DNA from: Sclerurus mexicanus | Lineage: Eukaryota > Chordata > Aves > Passeriformes > Furnariidae | DNA: 64,000 nucleotides | NCBI GenBank assembly: GCA_013396755.1 | Contig: VWZF01001847.1 | Span: 189,012 to 253,011 of the forward strand | Direction of reading: 5' to 3' | Shown: positions 1 through 14,790 of the stretch, piece after piece | Position numbering within the stretch: position 1 is the stretch's first letter | Layout of the letters: each line of letters starts with the position of its first letter | The notes under the pieces: generated by a model | The model's input: the letters and a program-made list of their open reading frames with translations, nothing else | The model's database searches: none | What the model was told of the DNA's origin: nothing | Program-made: the position numbers and the translations under genes

Positions 1-609
1 GTTCTTGAAATTAAAGACAACTGGTGTCATAACTTAACTTTATTGTTCTACGTTGACTCATCTGGCATTATCAGAACTCCTAGTACTTTAGGTTTAAAGT
101 GTAGGTATAAAGTATATGGGATTTTAATACAGTGATTCAGACAATGAAATAAACAACTTTAGAGCAGTACCTCATGAAGGGAAAGTGAATTCAAGAACTT
201 CAGTGATTTCTTACGTAGTCCAAGGCCAAACAGGATATAAAGAATTTTATATGTCAAAGCAGCTCTTTTGGTTCTCACAAAGTATTAGTGGACCCATGAT
301 ATTGCTTCATACCATTGGGTAGTGGCTTCTGGGAATTCATTTCGTGAATCACATAAAAACATTATAGCATCTAATTGGCATACAAAAAGCAAACAAATTT
401 TGGGGGAAACGAGGTTTTAACATTTTTCTGTACTCATCTAATAGGAGACATTTCTTAAAAATGTCTGAAATGCACCCAGTACAGCAGCTGGACTGTAGAG
501 ATAAATCATGTTAGTGAAAAATGTTATAGTCTACATGTGCTTTTGTTTGCCTTTTTCTTTTTCCTTTTTTTTTAAAATTTTTTTTAAGCAAAAAGAATTT
601 TAAACTTAC
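1..609 (-). other. CSMD3: CSMD3 intron, partial (after CUB3 start exon)
   Basis: Intron sequence following the 610-731 exon, starting with GTAAG at 609. A T-rich tract lies at about 541-588. I see no exon, RNA gene or recognisable mobile element in it. The intron continues outside the window. Confidence 0.85.
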
Positions 610-731
610 CTTATTAGTATTGATAGCTGTGATGACCCACACACACTGAGCATTGCTGTCATATTGAAATGGAAAATTGGGTGATGTGAAAGTGCCTCTG
701 GGTCCCTGCAGATTGGATCCACAAGTTTTGA
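610..731 (-). CDS. CSMD3: CSMD3 exon: start of CUB domain 3
   Basis: Internal coding exon of CSMD3, a very large type I membrane protein of alternating CUB and Sushi domains expressed mainly in brain. The acceptor is tttgcag before 731 and the donor is AAG|GTAAG at 610/609. The exon starts by completing a Val codon (G from the previous exon plus TC), then codes 40 residues and ends in phase 0. The peptide opens with KTCGSNLQGP, the first cysteine of a CUB domain. It continues with SPNFPFQYDSNAQC, the SPNFP-type motif and the second CUB cysteine, then VWVIT and ends NTNK. CSMD1 has a clearly different sequence here from memory (VITSPNYPVQYEDN type), so CSMD3 is favoured. The next exon, expected to begin with Val-Ile, lies below position 1. 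Confidence 0.95.
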
Positions 732-3700
732 CTGCAAAAAGAAAGTTCACCTTTTAACTCACACAGAGAATATATGAAGCAGATTCATAAACCAATCTCT
801 AACTTCGTCTAATCAAGATGTGAAGAATTAAAATACCATTGACCAAAAATAGAATCCCCTCTTACAAGAGAATCAAAAATTCACATTGTTACTCTGACAA
901 AATAAAACAGACTTTCTCTTGTGTGTAAGCTTATAATTTTAATAAATTATGTTTGGAGTAAAAAGAATAAGTACAGCATAGGCAAACTTTCCTATTTATT
1001 TTTAAAACACTTCAAGAAGTAACTTATGCCACCTTCACTAATGTCTTGAAAGACAAGTTTAACTAGCAGAACAAAAAGATCACTTTTATCACTATGCCTT
1101 TTTTGTGCATATGTATTGGTGTATTGCATGTCAGCATTTTTTCTGCTGTAACCACTGTATAACCATTGAACCAATGGCTGAAGCACTGAAAACTTTGAAG
1201 AAAACTTGTAGAAGTTAGATGTACACAAAAGAGTGTTACTTATTTCTAAAGACTACAAGGGGCATTTATTTATAAATCAGTCTGTATGGTTATTTACAAC
1301 AGCATGTCTTAAATAAAAACAAACACATTCCTATTTACTGCAGGTTGCATCTCACATCACAAATAATTCAAAGGATATAAACTGTGTCCTTCCTGCTTAC
1401 AAACGACACTTTTAAGGCACTAAATTCCTAGTCTACTGAAGTCAATAACACTTTTATTGTTAGTTACTTGATATTCAGACCTTTTCAGAACTCTCTACTG
1501 GTTAACTGGTCCTGTAGGAAGATGCAGAACTGACAAGTAACCTTAGCTTATCCCAGTAATATTTCCAGTGATTATTATGACACCACAAATTACTTCACAA
1601 GGCAAAGAATTATTGCTTCCACTGGATTCTGACAGACCATGTTGCTTAATTGAATTAAAAAAGTCAGACCTAGATATGTGAAATTACCCTGCAGTTGCAT
1701 TGCACTTTCACAAAGCATGTTTATTTAATCAATACTGAACACAGAAAGATTCAGCTGTTGCTGGATGAAGGTTTGTTCCTTCCTTCGCATTAGCCTATGG
1801 AAAGAATGTCACTTTTGCCACCCAACTTGCACCACTTCTACCCCTCAAAGAAGCAATACTCTGGTGAAGAGTCTGTTCAAAGACACACCAGAAGCCTTAA
1901 AACAAGGAGAGGGTAGGGAGGTGAGAGGAAGGCTTTTCATTTATGATGAGTAGCTGAAGACAGAGTTCATGAGTGAGATAATGCCAAACACAGTATTTTG
2001 TCTATATATTTAATAGGAAATTGTATATTCCTGCAGTTCATATGTGTGTGTAGGAAGAAAGTCAGGAGGGGGAAAACAATGAGAGATCTAGACACAGTTT
2101 ACTGCTCCATCTGAAAATGTGATTCCATCCTTTGGGGCAGAGTTGGGATGTCAAGCACATCTTTGTGTTTTTGGTGCACTATAGTTATGAGCTCTGTTTG
2201 CTGCCTTTTCTCAGGGTAGCCACATAGTAGAGGTCTGAAAGGAAAGCTATGTCATTCTATAATGGATGAAATATTCCTTTCATAATTCATGATGAAATCT
2301 AAGTCTTTGACCCCAATATCTATTCCTCATACTAATTTCAAATATTCTTGACAGACACTTGTTTTCAGTATTTGAAGTTTGAAGTCCAGAATAAAAATAT
2401 CACAAATTTAACCAATCACTTGGTTTTGCAAAGTCTGGTTAAGGAGATAAAAAGGAGTGTTAAAATATGAATCTTCATTAATTTGAAAATACAAATATAA
2501 GAATATGTAAAGACAAAGCTATTTACAGTTTGGGAAGGCTTCTGTTACATCAACATAAAATACTGAAATGTTATGGGTTATAATGAAGTGATTGATGAAC
2601 AAAACCACAGGTTTTTTGGTGAATAACATACTTTTTGTTCAGCAGTAGCTGTAGTATAAGTACTTTTCTACTATAATATGGAAACATAATATTCTAATAT
2701 ATTAATATTTTATGTTCAAGTCTATAATCCACAGTTTGCTAACAAAATGTAAATGAAAAATTATTACATGATTTCTTTGCCCATTAATTTCTATTTGCCT
2801 CTAAACCTCAATACTGTATGTTCTCCTTCAATATCCCCATTTTTGCTTTCATCCCATTACTTGTGGCCTTTATCTCAACAAGTATCACAGGTTCCTTGTC
2901 TCTGTCTCTGATTTTGTGTGAATTATATGAGAATTTGTTCTAAATCACTGCAACATTTAAAGTGCTACAGAGTACAGGCAGTACATTCTTGTAAAACTTT
3001 TATGATTTTTTTGTTTAGTTCTTATTGATTAGTTGGAAGATCTCTCAGAGTCATAACAAGTGGTCTACATGAACTTTTTCCTTAATTTATTGAAAATTAT
3101 AAATACTTCCTATATCTTTTGTTTTAAGACATTCTTTGACAACCATTCTGAATTTAAGTTGTTGCTCACAAGACAGTTCACCTAAGCATGAACTGCCTCT
3201 CATGGCTCTGTGTTGATTCTTGCAACACTGCAAAGAGTAAGTAAAGTAGATGAAAAAAAAAAAAAACAACAACAACAAAAAAAACAAAGAACCTATTTTC
3301 ACTGGATTTTGGAAGTACCTCCTCAGACAATTCATTCACAGAGCTCACATGGATAAGTCTATTTAACATGCGAAGAGTTAAGATGAGATAAGCTGAAAAC
3401 TGCAAAATTGTAATAAATAATATGGTAATTTGACATCATCTGACACCTTTTCCTGGGCTTTTTGAATCTGTCCCTACTTATTTTTAGGATTTGAGAACCC
3501 TGCTGTACAATCTTGCTGTTGGTTAGTTGTCAGCTGTGTGGGTGACTGGCTACCTCTTTCCAAAATACAATTGCAAGAAGTTGTTGCAAAGTTGCAAGAG
3601 TTCCACAAGCAATCAAGTTAATTCAGCAAAAATAGGTCCTTCTGACATAAGAAGCCTCTCTGAATATAGATATTTGATGCCTTAATCTGTCAAAATTTAT

Positions 3701-4282
3701 TAGTTACTCTGCCAAGTCAAGATTGTGGCAATACAAGCTCTCTTCAAATCATTAGCTGAAATGTGATCTGCCTTTTTATGAAGAAATTGAACTATTAAAT
3801 TGTGAATATCATAAATAAATCATTATTATCATTAAAAAACAGATTGGTTCCTTTTCCGCTTACTGTCATGTCATTGCAGATTTCTGTTCTGACTTTGGTT
3901 CATTATTATTCGGCAACATCTTGTGGTTTTTATGCCTGCTCTAAAGGCATCAATTAGATTACTATTCCTATGCAGAAAACTTGTATTTTTGTAGATTAGT
4001 TTTGATTGTGTTTCCATGTATTTTATACATTATTTGCAAACACCTAAGCGTAGAGACACAGATCTCTAATAACTCTAAATACAAACTTTAAATTTATACT
4101 AACAACCTATGGTCACAGATGCATATTGAACATAATAACTTTACTTACAGTAGTAACATTTCAGTAAAATAAAAACATGAGACTTACAAAATTTGACCCT
4201 TAATATATTTCATAAAACAACATTTTTACTACACCTCTCTAGAAGCAAATTATAACACACTGATAAGTATGATTTACTATTT

Positions 4283-4735
4283 AGATTTATTGAATTGCAA
4301 AATATGCTAAGTTGGAAGGGACCCACAGGGATCATCGAGTCCTGGCCCTGCACAGGACACCCCAAGAATCACACCATGTACCTGAGAGCGTTGTCCAAAT
4401 GCTTCTTGAACTCTCTGAGACTTGGTGCTGTGACCACTGCCCTGGGGGTCCTGTTCCAGTGCCCAATCACTCTATGAGTGAAAAACTTTGTCATGATATC
4501 CAACCTAAACCTCCCCTGACTCAGCTTTCTGATGTTTCCTTGATTCCTGTCACCAGTCATGAGAGTGAAGAGATTGGTACCTGCCCCTCTGCTTCCCCTT
4601 GTGAGGATGTTGAAGACCACAATGAGGTCTCCCTTCAGTCTCCTCTTCTCCAGGCTGAACAGACCAAATAACCTCAGCCACTCCTCATATGGCTTCCCCA
4701 CCAGACCCTTCTCTGTCCTTGATTCATTTTACATG
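4283..4735 (-). mobile_element. CR1 LINE fragment, reverse orientation
   Basis: Read on the plus strand, it opens with the reversed 3' end typical of avian CR1 (gttggaagggacccacaggg, then tcatcgagtcc). It continues through the 3' portion with ctccaggctgaacagacc and cagccactcctcatatgg. It is 5'-truncated and carries stops and indels. The open frames here are reading-frame shadows of the element and not host genes. Confidence 0.9.
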
Positions 4736-5754
4736 TAGTTGTCAAAAAACCTCAAAAGATTTTCAGAAAAGTAATAGCAAGGCCACTCACTCAAAAGAGT
4801 CTAAATAGGAAATAGTATTTTAAACTGAATAGATATGAAAGAATTTTCATTACAGTTTTTTTATTCAGTATATATACAAAAATTATAGATATATGTGTGT
4901 ATGCCTAGGTATACAGAATTAATTTGCATATTACTAGAAGAAAAGTGTAAATTTAGCATACCACATAGTCTTATCAGCTAGCAAGGAGTGAAAACTTTTC
5001 CATTTTTCCTTAAAGGTTCAGAGAAAGAAAAGTGATGCTAAACATTTTTTTAATGAACCACTTGCTTGACTGAAATTTTCTATTCACTAACATTTACAAA
5101 ATTTACTCTTCAATAGTTTCAAAAAAAGCTGCCTTCTTCTTGATAATTACTACCTGTAAATATGTGTTCACAGTAAAAATAATGAACAGATAATTCTGGA
5201 ATTTTTCATAAAATCTTCACCTTTTGTTGATTTAACTAGTTTGTGAAAGTTAGAAACTCACTATTAGCAGAGTAATGAGTACATTTTGCCTGCATTTTAC
5301 TTTTTAAAAGAGTATAAGGAGGCGTGTTTCAAGTTTAGTCTTATCTATCTTGAGTGGCAAAGAAAAGTTCTCTCCAAAAATAATCTGTTTACATCTGACA
5401 GATTATTCAGAAATTATTTCTGGATAATAAACAAATTTATTTAGACAGCACATCTCACAGTAAATTTTGTTATTGCTATTCTTCACACTGTATAGCAACG
5501 ACATACTTCATAATAAAAAGAATACACTATAGAATTCAAAAAATTAGATCTAAGTGAAGTACTAAGAGCATATGGGACCATAAACAAAGCCCAATATTGC
5601 CAAAGAACCTCACAGAAATTTTCCAGATTAAGATTAATTTCTGCATTTGCTTAGGTGGAGCTGGAAAGCACTGGGAACTGCTGCTGGTGCCACTCAGGGT
5701 CATGAGACTATCTCTTAGCTAACAGCTGTATCACACTAGGTTTCAGCAAAAGGC

Positions 5755-6290
5755 ACCTGCTGACACCCACCTTGCTACAGTCTCCTTTCAGATAGCTGTA
5801 GAGACTGATAAGGTCCCTTATGAGCCTCCTTTTTTCCAGGCTAAACAACCTCTGCTAATCTTAAGACTTGTGCTCCAGACCCTTCACCAGCTTTGTTGCC
5901 CTTCTCTGGACAAGCTCCAATGTCTTTCTTGTAATGAAGGGGCCCAAAATGAACACAGGAGGTGTGGCTTCACAAGTGCCCAGTACAGGAGGATGGTTAC
6001 TGACTTGGTCCTGCTGGCCACACTATTTTTTATACAGGTCATTGGCCTTCTTGGCCACCTGGACATGCTGCTGGCTAATGTTCAGCTGTTATAGATCACC
6101 ACCCCCAGGTACTTTTCTGCCAGGCAGATTTCCAGCCACTCTTCCCCCAGCCTGTAACGTTGCATGAGGTTGCAGTGGCTGAAGTGTAGAACCCAACACT
6201 TGGCCTTGTTGAACCTCTTACTGCTGGTCTTGGCACATCTACCTAGCCTGTCCAGATCTCTCTGCAGATCCTTTCTACCACAAGACAATT
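5755..6290 (-). mobile_element. CR1 LINE fragment, reverse orientation
   Basis: CR1 landmarks in reverse include gacttgtgctccagaccctt, ttgcccttctctggacaagc, a segment on cost of passage through 'cttggccttgttgaacctc' and gtccagatctctctgcagat. The part nearest the element's 3' end is missing or unrecognisable. The sequence from 5650 to 5755 may be a more decayed extension. Confidence 0.88.
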
Positions 6291-9200
6291 AAACTGGAAT
6301 ATAGTGATATGTAGAAAAATGTCTGAAAATATGAGGAATAATTCCTTTTCTCAATGGACAACTGGGAAAGCCCTTTTAAAACGCTAAGTGGTTTTTGAAA
6401 CTACTTTTAAAGAAAGACAAAAATCTGTTGCAAAATGATGAAAAATGCTGGAGGTCTATAAATATGACCCTTGATGTTGGACTCACTTCTGTTGGTTAGT
6501 TTGAAGTAGATCGTGTTCTTGAAGTATGCAATAAGCCATTGAAAAGACAAAAACCTGCCCTTTATGTAGAAGCACCTGTTGGAAGAAGTTGTTTAATACA
6601 GCAACAGAGCTTCACATTTGAATTAGAAAATCTGCTACTTGGAAGGCTAATGAAGCACTGGAGTGCTCAAGTAAGATCTAAGAGCACTTCTCTCAGAAAT
6701 ACATAATGTTAGAAAAGCACCTTCTGGGAATAAATACATCTGGAGCAGTAAGGAAATGGAGCTGACCTGTTAGAACAGCTTTCATCCCTTTTTATCAGTG
6801 ATGCATTTACCTGGATCTAAGTGTGTGCATACAAACACACATATATTGCTAGTCCAGATATATGGCTGCATTTCAGAGAGAAGTGAAGCAAAAGTAGATT
6901 TTTCAAAAATGTACTATAGGTAAGTAAAGGTATTTATAAAAGCAAAATCAAAAATCTGTACATTTTGCTTGCTTATCCATTTGTAAACTGATGTTTACAA
7001 CCTACTAAATGAAAGATACTGAATCCAATTCATTGCTGTTTTGAAAATCACTTTAGTCAGTGAAATGAACTGACCAAAAATAACAATATAAACCAAAAAA
7101 ACCTATGTTCCAAATTGGTCAGAAACTAATTCATATACATAGTATCACTTGATTCTTTTTCTACTAAGAATCCAGATTACTTTGTAGTATGATAATTAAT
7201 TAGATGATCATGATTTAGACCATAAATCATATATCTCCTTTAGTTTTCTCAGTTACAAATAATTATTTCTTTCTACAGATTAGGTGAGCTTTTTCAAAAT
7301 ACTGTATTTTTTGCTGACTTGCCAACAGACTTATAAAGGCAGCATTCATAATGTTTCACAGGACAGGGTCTAAAAAACAAGCAAGCATAAAACAGAAGTG
7401 GCAGGCATGAAAATAAAAAGGCTGATGAGCCAAATGTGAATAGATCTATCTGATTCATTTCCTGAGACATAAATGAGAGGAAGAGATTTATCAACTTGCA
7501 AATAGTTTCATAAAGTAGATAATTGTCTGTTTAAGGAAGCTGGATTTGTAATAATGGCATTGCCCTGTAAGGGAATACTGAATATCATGGGAAAGAATAA
7601 GTAGGGTTTAAACCTTCTCTCTTGAATCACAGAGACATTGATATAAAGCAGCTATGGTGCTGCAGTTATATATATTAAGCATTTCTTGGGATACAAAAGA
7701 TCTAAAAATTGAAGAAATTTTCATCTTTTAGAAAACAGATTTCAATCATAACTCAAAGTGTAATGAATGTTGGGCAAAGATTCTCATGACATTTCTTTTA
7801 ACTCTTTTTTCTCTTTCTCAGAAAGGATTGGAAGACATTGTTCTTCTGTACTCCAACAATGGTATGCTATAAGATTTGCACAAGGCCATTTAAATCAGAA
7901 CAAATTTTTAGGCTTTTATGATACATCAACCTTGAAAATATCCACCTAAAAAACTCTCACAAGTGTCTGAGAGGATGAATCGAATTTAAAATTCCAGTAA
8001 AAGGCAGAAATTGAAGAGTTAATTTTCAGCTTCTGTTTATGTTAATCTATTTGCTTGCCCGCAACAAAGCCATTTTCTCATAGCTCCAAATTTTAATTTC
8101 TTTTCAATATCACTTGTAAATCACAATTGGGCAAATACCTTTGATTTTCTGCCATATATCTTTACCAGATTCATATATTCAAGCAATTGCTATTTTCTTC
8201 AGGTGATAAGAGAATTATTCTAGAAGTCAAAGCATTCAGAATTCAGCCAAAACTCAAGAGAAGAATTTTCCTGGAAATGAGTCTTAAGGTCTAAAAGATG
8301 CTGCTCATCTAGAATGTTTGCTTATATTTTGGAAGTGATGTATCAGTTTTCATTCTCAAAGTCCTACTGTATTTTTCCGGTAGAAATGCTTCAAAATTTT
8401 ACCAGGTTCACTTTCATGAATATGATCTTATGCCAGTTCCAGCTGGCATTGCATGATAACTCCTAAAGAGCTATTCTTTCATTTTTGGCAGGCTGTTATT
8501 CTCAGTCACTCATATGCTATATGAGGACAAGTCCAGAGGTTTTATGATGTCAAATCAAATGCATCTAAGAGAATTGGAAAGCTCCTGTTTAGAACCCTGA
8601 CCAATTGCAGTATATTAATGCAACTAATTACTGATATTCACAAATCACTTTTGAAAAATGTATAATTACTGCAGGATTTTTGATGTGTGCACAATATAAT
8701 TTATATAAATTAATGAAGAAAATTGCAAGTTATTCTAAAGTTGTTCTATCATAAGAGAGATGAATGGTCCACATTATTCTTGAGACCTAATTTCCATAGT
8801 GGAGAAAATCTGGGGTACTCACAATACATAGCTTTGGGCACCTAAAGTGGGAGACAGGATCCTTGATTTAATCAGCCGTGTCTGACAACCTCCTCCAGTG
8901 AGCTATCCACAGACAAGACAATAGAGAGCTCTGTGTGTGAACACCCTTCTACAAGCATACAACACCCAGCTGGTTACACTGGAAGATTAGGAGACTACCA
9001 TCCTAAAATAAGGATCTAATTTAGGATATGTGAATACACTGAAAAACTCTAATAGATAAAGCCTTACTAGGTTTACTATAAAAAAAAGTTTCATTTATGT
9101 GCATTACATATTTGATTCTGCTATATATGTGCATACCACTGTGTATAATTTCTATAAATTTTATATACATATTGTACACAGTAGTGGGATAGAGAATGTT

Positions 9201-10212
9201 AAGATTATATATATTTATATATGTACAACTGCACTTTAACTTTTTTATATGATACGCTATTATTGAAGCCTATGCTGGCATGCTCCATTGTAAACTCCTA
9301 TTTCTGTAGCTGTAACGCTTACTCTGCTTCAATTCATCTGAGATTTGTGTAACTGATTATTCCAGCCTACATCTAGCATTTCATTCTTATCCCAATCCCA
9401 TTTAGACTGTCCCAGTATTTTAATACAATATAAAAATCACCTGTGTACTTTTCCAGCTCTTGTGGATTTCTACTATACTCCATCTGTATACCACCCCTCA
9501 GATTTTTTTTCCCTCTTGCACTGTTCAGAAACATCTCGCAGTTATTTCTAGACATTAGTATAAGTATCCATCAGCTTGACTTACAAGATAAATGTCCCTT
9601 CTGCTTCCCATACCAACATATTCTTTGTGAACACACTGTACTCTTCAATATTAGGTTTTGTGGTTATGCCAATTTTTGTGTATAAGTGCACACTAATATT
9701 TTCATTATATATATATAAATATATAATATGTATGTACACACAAATACTTTCATTCCTTGATTCAGGTATCCATCATACTACTTGCCATTGTATTTGGTTA
9801 TCAAATATATCCAGCAAAATTTCTTTGTGCTTTTCTTCTCTTACTAGATTTTTGGCCCTTTACCTATGCCAGCAGGGTCAAAAGCAGGTATAGACTAACT
9901 TCTTTCCTTATTAGTCCTAAACTCAAGAATTTTTCATCTGCTTTAAAAAATGCTATGAAGACGCTTCATAAACTACTGATTTTATATTAAATGACTGCAA
10001 TTTTGAAATCCATCTTGGTAAGTCTTAATGTTAGCATGTGATAAATTTTCATCAGCTCCTTGTGAAGCAAATTTAATAACAGTTCCCAAGTAAAATAAGC
10101 ATACTGAAATACAAAACTCATGTTAAACAAAACATCATAGACGTCCTTTTTTACTAAGAAAGTAAGGACACTGGGATTGAAACTTTCAGTATTTACAAAA
10201 TATTAATTTAAT

Positions 10213-10828
<616 letters not shown>

Positions 10829-10864
10829 GGAAAAATCACTGTAAGGGCAACAATTCCTCTTTAC

Positions 10865-10989
10865 CTTTACACACAGGTCTATGATCACTCCACGCAGCAA
10901 AAACTTCAGCTATCCTCTGGCAGGTGATACTTTTGGAACCTTGAAGCACATAATCTTCATCACAGGAGAACTGTACTGTTGCTCCCAAG
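10865..10989 (-). CDS. CSMD3: CSMD3 exon: main part of Sushi domain 2
   Basis: Coding exon with acceptor ggttttag before 10989 and donor AAAG|GTAAAG at 10865/10864. It is 125 bases: one base completing a codon, 41 residues and one trailing G. The peptide begins LGATVQFSCDEDYVLQG and ends WSDHRPVCK. It supplies the second, third and fourth Sushi (complement control protein) cysteines in FSC, ITC and PVC and the conserved Trp before the last cysteine. Together with the 19680-19767 exon this makes a complete Sushi fold, a small disulfide-bonded extracellular module. The trailing G joins TC of the 610-731 exon to make Val. A 614-base tetranucleotide array begins only 38 bases beyond the donor. 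Confidence 0.96.
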
Positions 10990-13359
10990 CTAAAACCAAA
11001 CAATTACATAAAAAGAAGCATTTCTTAGAAATAGATACAAGTCCATTTTTTCCATTCTTTTAGATATGATGGTCCTGACAAACAATACAAACATGTAATC
11101 TAGTCATTTATGCTCTCAGCAGTAAAAGGTTGAAGGTTGTGTACCAGCCTGACAGTGCTCAGTGTTCAGCCCTCTGTGGCCAGAACTGGTTTGCCTCTTT
11201 TAAACAGTCGTTTGGAGGTCAAGTGAGTGAATGGGATAAAGAAGATATGCAGAGTTCACAAAAAACAGAGGAAGCTAGAAAAGTGAAAAACTTAAGAAAA
11301 TAAAAAAGTAAAAAAAATGGAAAGACCCTAGCAATGTAAGGTTGAAAATCTATATGAGACTGAGAAACAAGAGTCACAAGGCAGATCACAGAGTTGGAGG
11401 CAATTTCAAAATTGTGAAACACAAAAATTACCTTTCACTAATGTTAAAAATTATGCACAGCAACTACAGGGACTATATTGTTAGGAAAGTTCAAAAGGTA
11501 GCAATTGGGAAGACATGAATAACTTTCTCAAGATTAGATTTTCACAATAATCTATCTGCTTTAGAAAACCATGTTGAGAAAATAAGAATCTCTTTTATTA
11601 TTAAAAAAAAAGGAGCACCTGACAAAAAATAACATGGAAATATATTTCCTTTAACTGATCACAAAGTGATTTAAAGAGGAAATACTGAGCAGGAAGTAAA
11701 CCATTTATGAATTACATTGAACTCATGGTAACAAAACTAGCTGGCAAAAATTCCTGAGCTCTGAATGATTATGGAGACTACAAGTATGATAATTATTGTT
11801 ATCAACTCCAAAAGTATAAATAAGCCTCACAATATGAAGTCCATTTTACTTGTCCAAATAAATTTTGATATTAAACTGATATTTGATGTATATGACTGTA
11901 AGTGTACTGGACTCTTAAACAGAGTGAGATTGGAGAATTTACAAAATCAGTGACATATATGCCATGTGAGTTAGACCTACAAAAGTTAGTTAAATAAGCA
12001 AATGATAAAACATGAGTCTAAGAAAGAAAATGGAAGAGACAGAGATCACCTAAAAAAGACACAATAACAGAGCTCGTAAAAAAAATTAAGAAAATTTGTC
12101 TCTCAGTAACTTAAAAGCCTAGTCAAGATTACCATTTTTTAACATTTTGCTGTCATTATCTATCTATATCTTCTTTTAGAAATGAAAAAACCATCAATTC
12201 TTTCAAAATTGTGTAGTAGGAGAGATCCCTGTTTCTGATGATTATATTTTTTCTCCAATGTCTCTAATCTGTGACATACAAGAATTCAGTTCAAAACCCA
12301 TCTTCCTCTAAAAGAAGTTTGATAACATGGAAGTTTGATTACAAGGGGGTAAAGTGTCACTTTCCTCTCTAGGAGAGTGCTTGAGGCGCATGAGGTGAAT
12401 ATGGTGAAGATTCCAAAAGATTAAAAAAGGTGAAAATCAGTTTTTCTCTAGTGCACTGGGCCATGGATTTGATGAGGGTTTGTATGGTGTGGTGACAGCA
12501 GCAGTTTCAGTATTTTTTTCTTCATTTTCTTTTCCTTTGACAGAATCCCAATTAATTTGACGATGGTATTATAGCACAAAGAAAAAAAAAATCTTGATAG
12601 GATAAAACTGATGGTATCTATTGCATATCCAGTGGTACTGCAGGAGGACACATGAGAGATTTGGTCACAGCCTGCTGGTATTTTACAGAACCAAAAATTG
12701 TGAAGTGAGAATATCAGATCATGGAAGCTGGTTTTAGGGAACTTATCCCTGGAGTAGTCGGCCTCTGAATTATGGGCAGAGAAAACTGGCAGACTATTCC
12801 GAAAACAGAATGTTGGAACAAGTGACCAAAAGTAGCGTGGAAAAATAAGGGCAGTTTGCTTTTTTTACTTACTTTTGACCCAAACTGCTTAAAAGATGAA
12901 CCCTCCTAAATGTGTGGCTATATCTACTTTGTAAATCACAAGAGAACTGCAGCATGATATAGCTATGAAATTGTTCATTTTTCTATATTATAGTCATCAC
13001 CAAAAGAAAAAAAAAAAAGAAAAATCTAAAGGACAGCATGAAAATTTCCCACAAATTTCAAAAGCAAAATACATTCAGCAAAAAGTCTGTGGATGCAGCC
13101 AAAGGCCAGACTGGGCTTATTTAGTCCAGAATGCTAACAACTGAAAGTGATGAAACGTGAATGCTTAGAGAAAATCTTTAGAATACAGCAAACACTTATA
13201 GTTCATCTTCTGATCATATTTCAATCATTTATGATTAATGAACTTTCTGAACCAGAGCTACTAATTTAGTAGTCCCTGGGTGACTAAATTAGACTCTTTG
13301 GATAAGCCCCTAGCTAGAGTTAAGACTGGTAAGGCACATTAGTATGGAAAAGAGTTCCT

Positions 13360-14790
13360 GTGCGTATATTAGTCACAAAAGAAAGTTCATATACGATGGG
13401 GGTTCATTAATAAATGGATGAGGCAACCTTGTGGTGTTGAAATCCAATATGGAAAAGGCAGAAGTACTAAATGGCTTTTCTGCATCAATTTCTACAGCAC
13501 AGGTGCTCCTAGGCATCTTCAAAAAGATTTGTGAGGAAAAGGGAAAGCCAATACTGGGGCGCAATACATTAAAGATGTCTGTGTTCAAAGGCAGGAAGCC
13601 AGAGAACTTTCACCAAAGGGTGATGAAAAACATGACTGTATCTGTGCAAGGTTGGTATAATCTGTGAAAAATTGTTGTGATGAGAAGTTCCTGGTGACTG
13701 TAGAAAGGCTATCATTACATGAACTTCTAAGAAAAGCAAGGAGAAGCTAGGAACCTTACAGCAATTTCTGGAAAGAACATGTGCTCCAGGGAAGCATGAA
13801 CAAAAAATTAAGATAACTTACACAGATATACCAAAGATGAATCATAATTGAGATAAACTTGCTTGTCTTCTATGCCAAAATGACTGGCTACGTGGACCAC
13901 TGGTAGATGTGTGTTCAGTGTAACAGTGCTCAACATCAGCAAGCTTTTTGACAGCACCTCTTGCAGCAGTAATTTTTGAGAGCTGACAAAATATGCACTG
14001 AATAGATATATATATATATTCAAAATTGGCCTGGCAGCTGAGCTCAAAGGGGAGAATCAATGGCTTTATATTCAGCTAGTGTCCTGTAATAAGCTGAGCC
14101 TTAGGAAATCAATATGGGATCTTACACTGTTTAATATTTTCATCCTCAGCCTTGACAGTGAGACAGAATTTATGGATCCGTGGATGTATGGAACATACAA
14201 AAGTAGGAAAAGCAGGTGACGCACTGAACAGCAGAGCTTCAATCCAGACACTTGACAAAAGTTCAGCACTGGTCCAACAGAAATCTCATGAAACTCAACA
14301 AGTAGAGGTACAAAGTTCTGCACTATTGATCAATAATTTGTTCTCATCCTGAATGGAACAAACTATATACTCAACTGCATTACAAGTGGTGGCAGCAGAT
14401 CAAGTGAAATTTTTACTCAGCTGCTAAGCTGGTAAGAACTCAAGAGTTCGCAGGTTAGTCAGAGGCTTAGAGCACATGACGTACATTAAAAGGTGAGTCA
14501 GCTAGGCTTAATCAGTCTGACAAAGAGAAAGCTAAGGTACTATCTAATAGCAGACCTTTACTTCAAGAACCATTACAAAGCCAAACTTTTCTAAATGTGG
14601 CAGATAATATACAAGGGACAGTTTTGAAGATTCCGATTTTACTTTACAAGAAATTTCTTTCAATAAAGCAGGGCACAGCTGGAGCAGCATATTCAGACTC
14701 TTGTGGAATCTTCAATCTTTCAAAGCTTGTATGGTCAGACACTTGTGCTTGACAAAGGAACTACTTAACTGTTGAAAAGTGATAAATGCA
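13360..14790 (+). mobile_element. Old, degenerate CR1 LINE fragment, forward orientation
   Basis: Weak but ordered similarity to the CR1 ORF2 region. Near 13445-13510 is a frame like EKAEVLNGFSASI, matching the CR1 segment before the reverse-transcriptase core. Near 14155-14330 is a frame containing GDALNSRASIQTLDKSSALV followed by QQKSHETQQVEVQSSAL, matching the region after the core. At about 14695-14740 is the stretch near the CR1 3' part resembling gtggaatcttcaatctttca. Many stops and frameshifts make this a dead, old copy. The ends are approximate. Confidence 0.75.

Noticed and set aside
4312..4701. Open frames of about 110-119 codons on both strands
   Set aside because: They lie inside a reverse CR1 fragment and are by-products of it.
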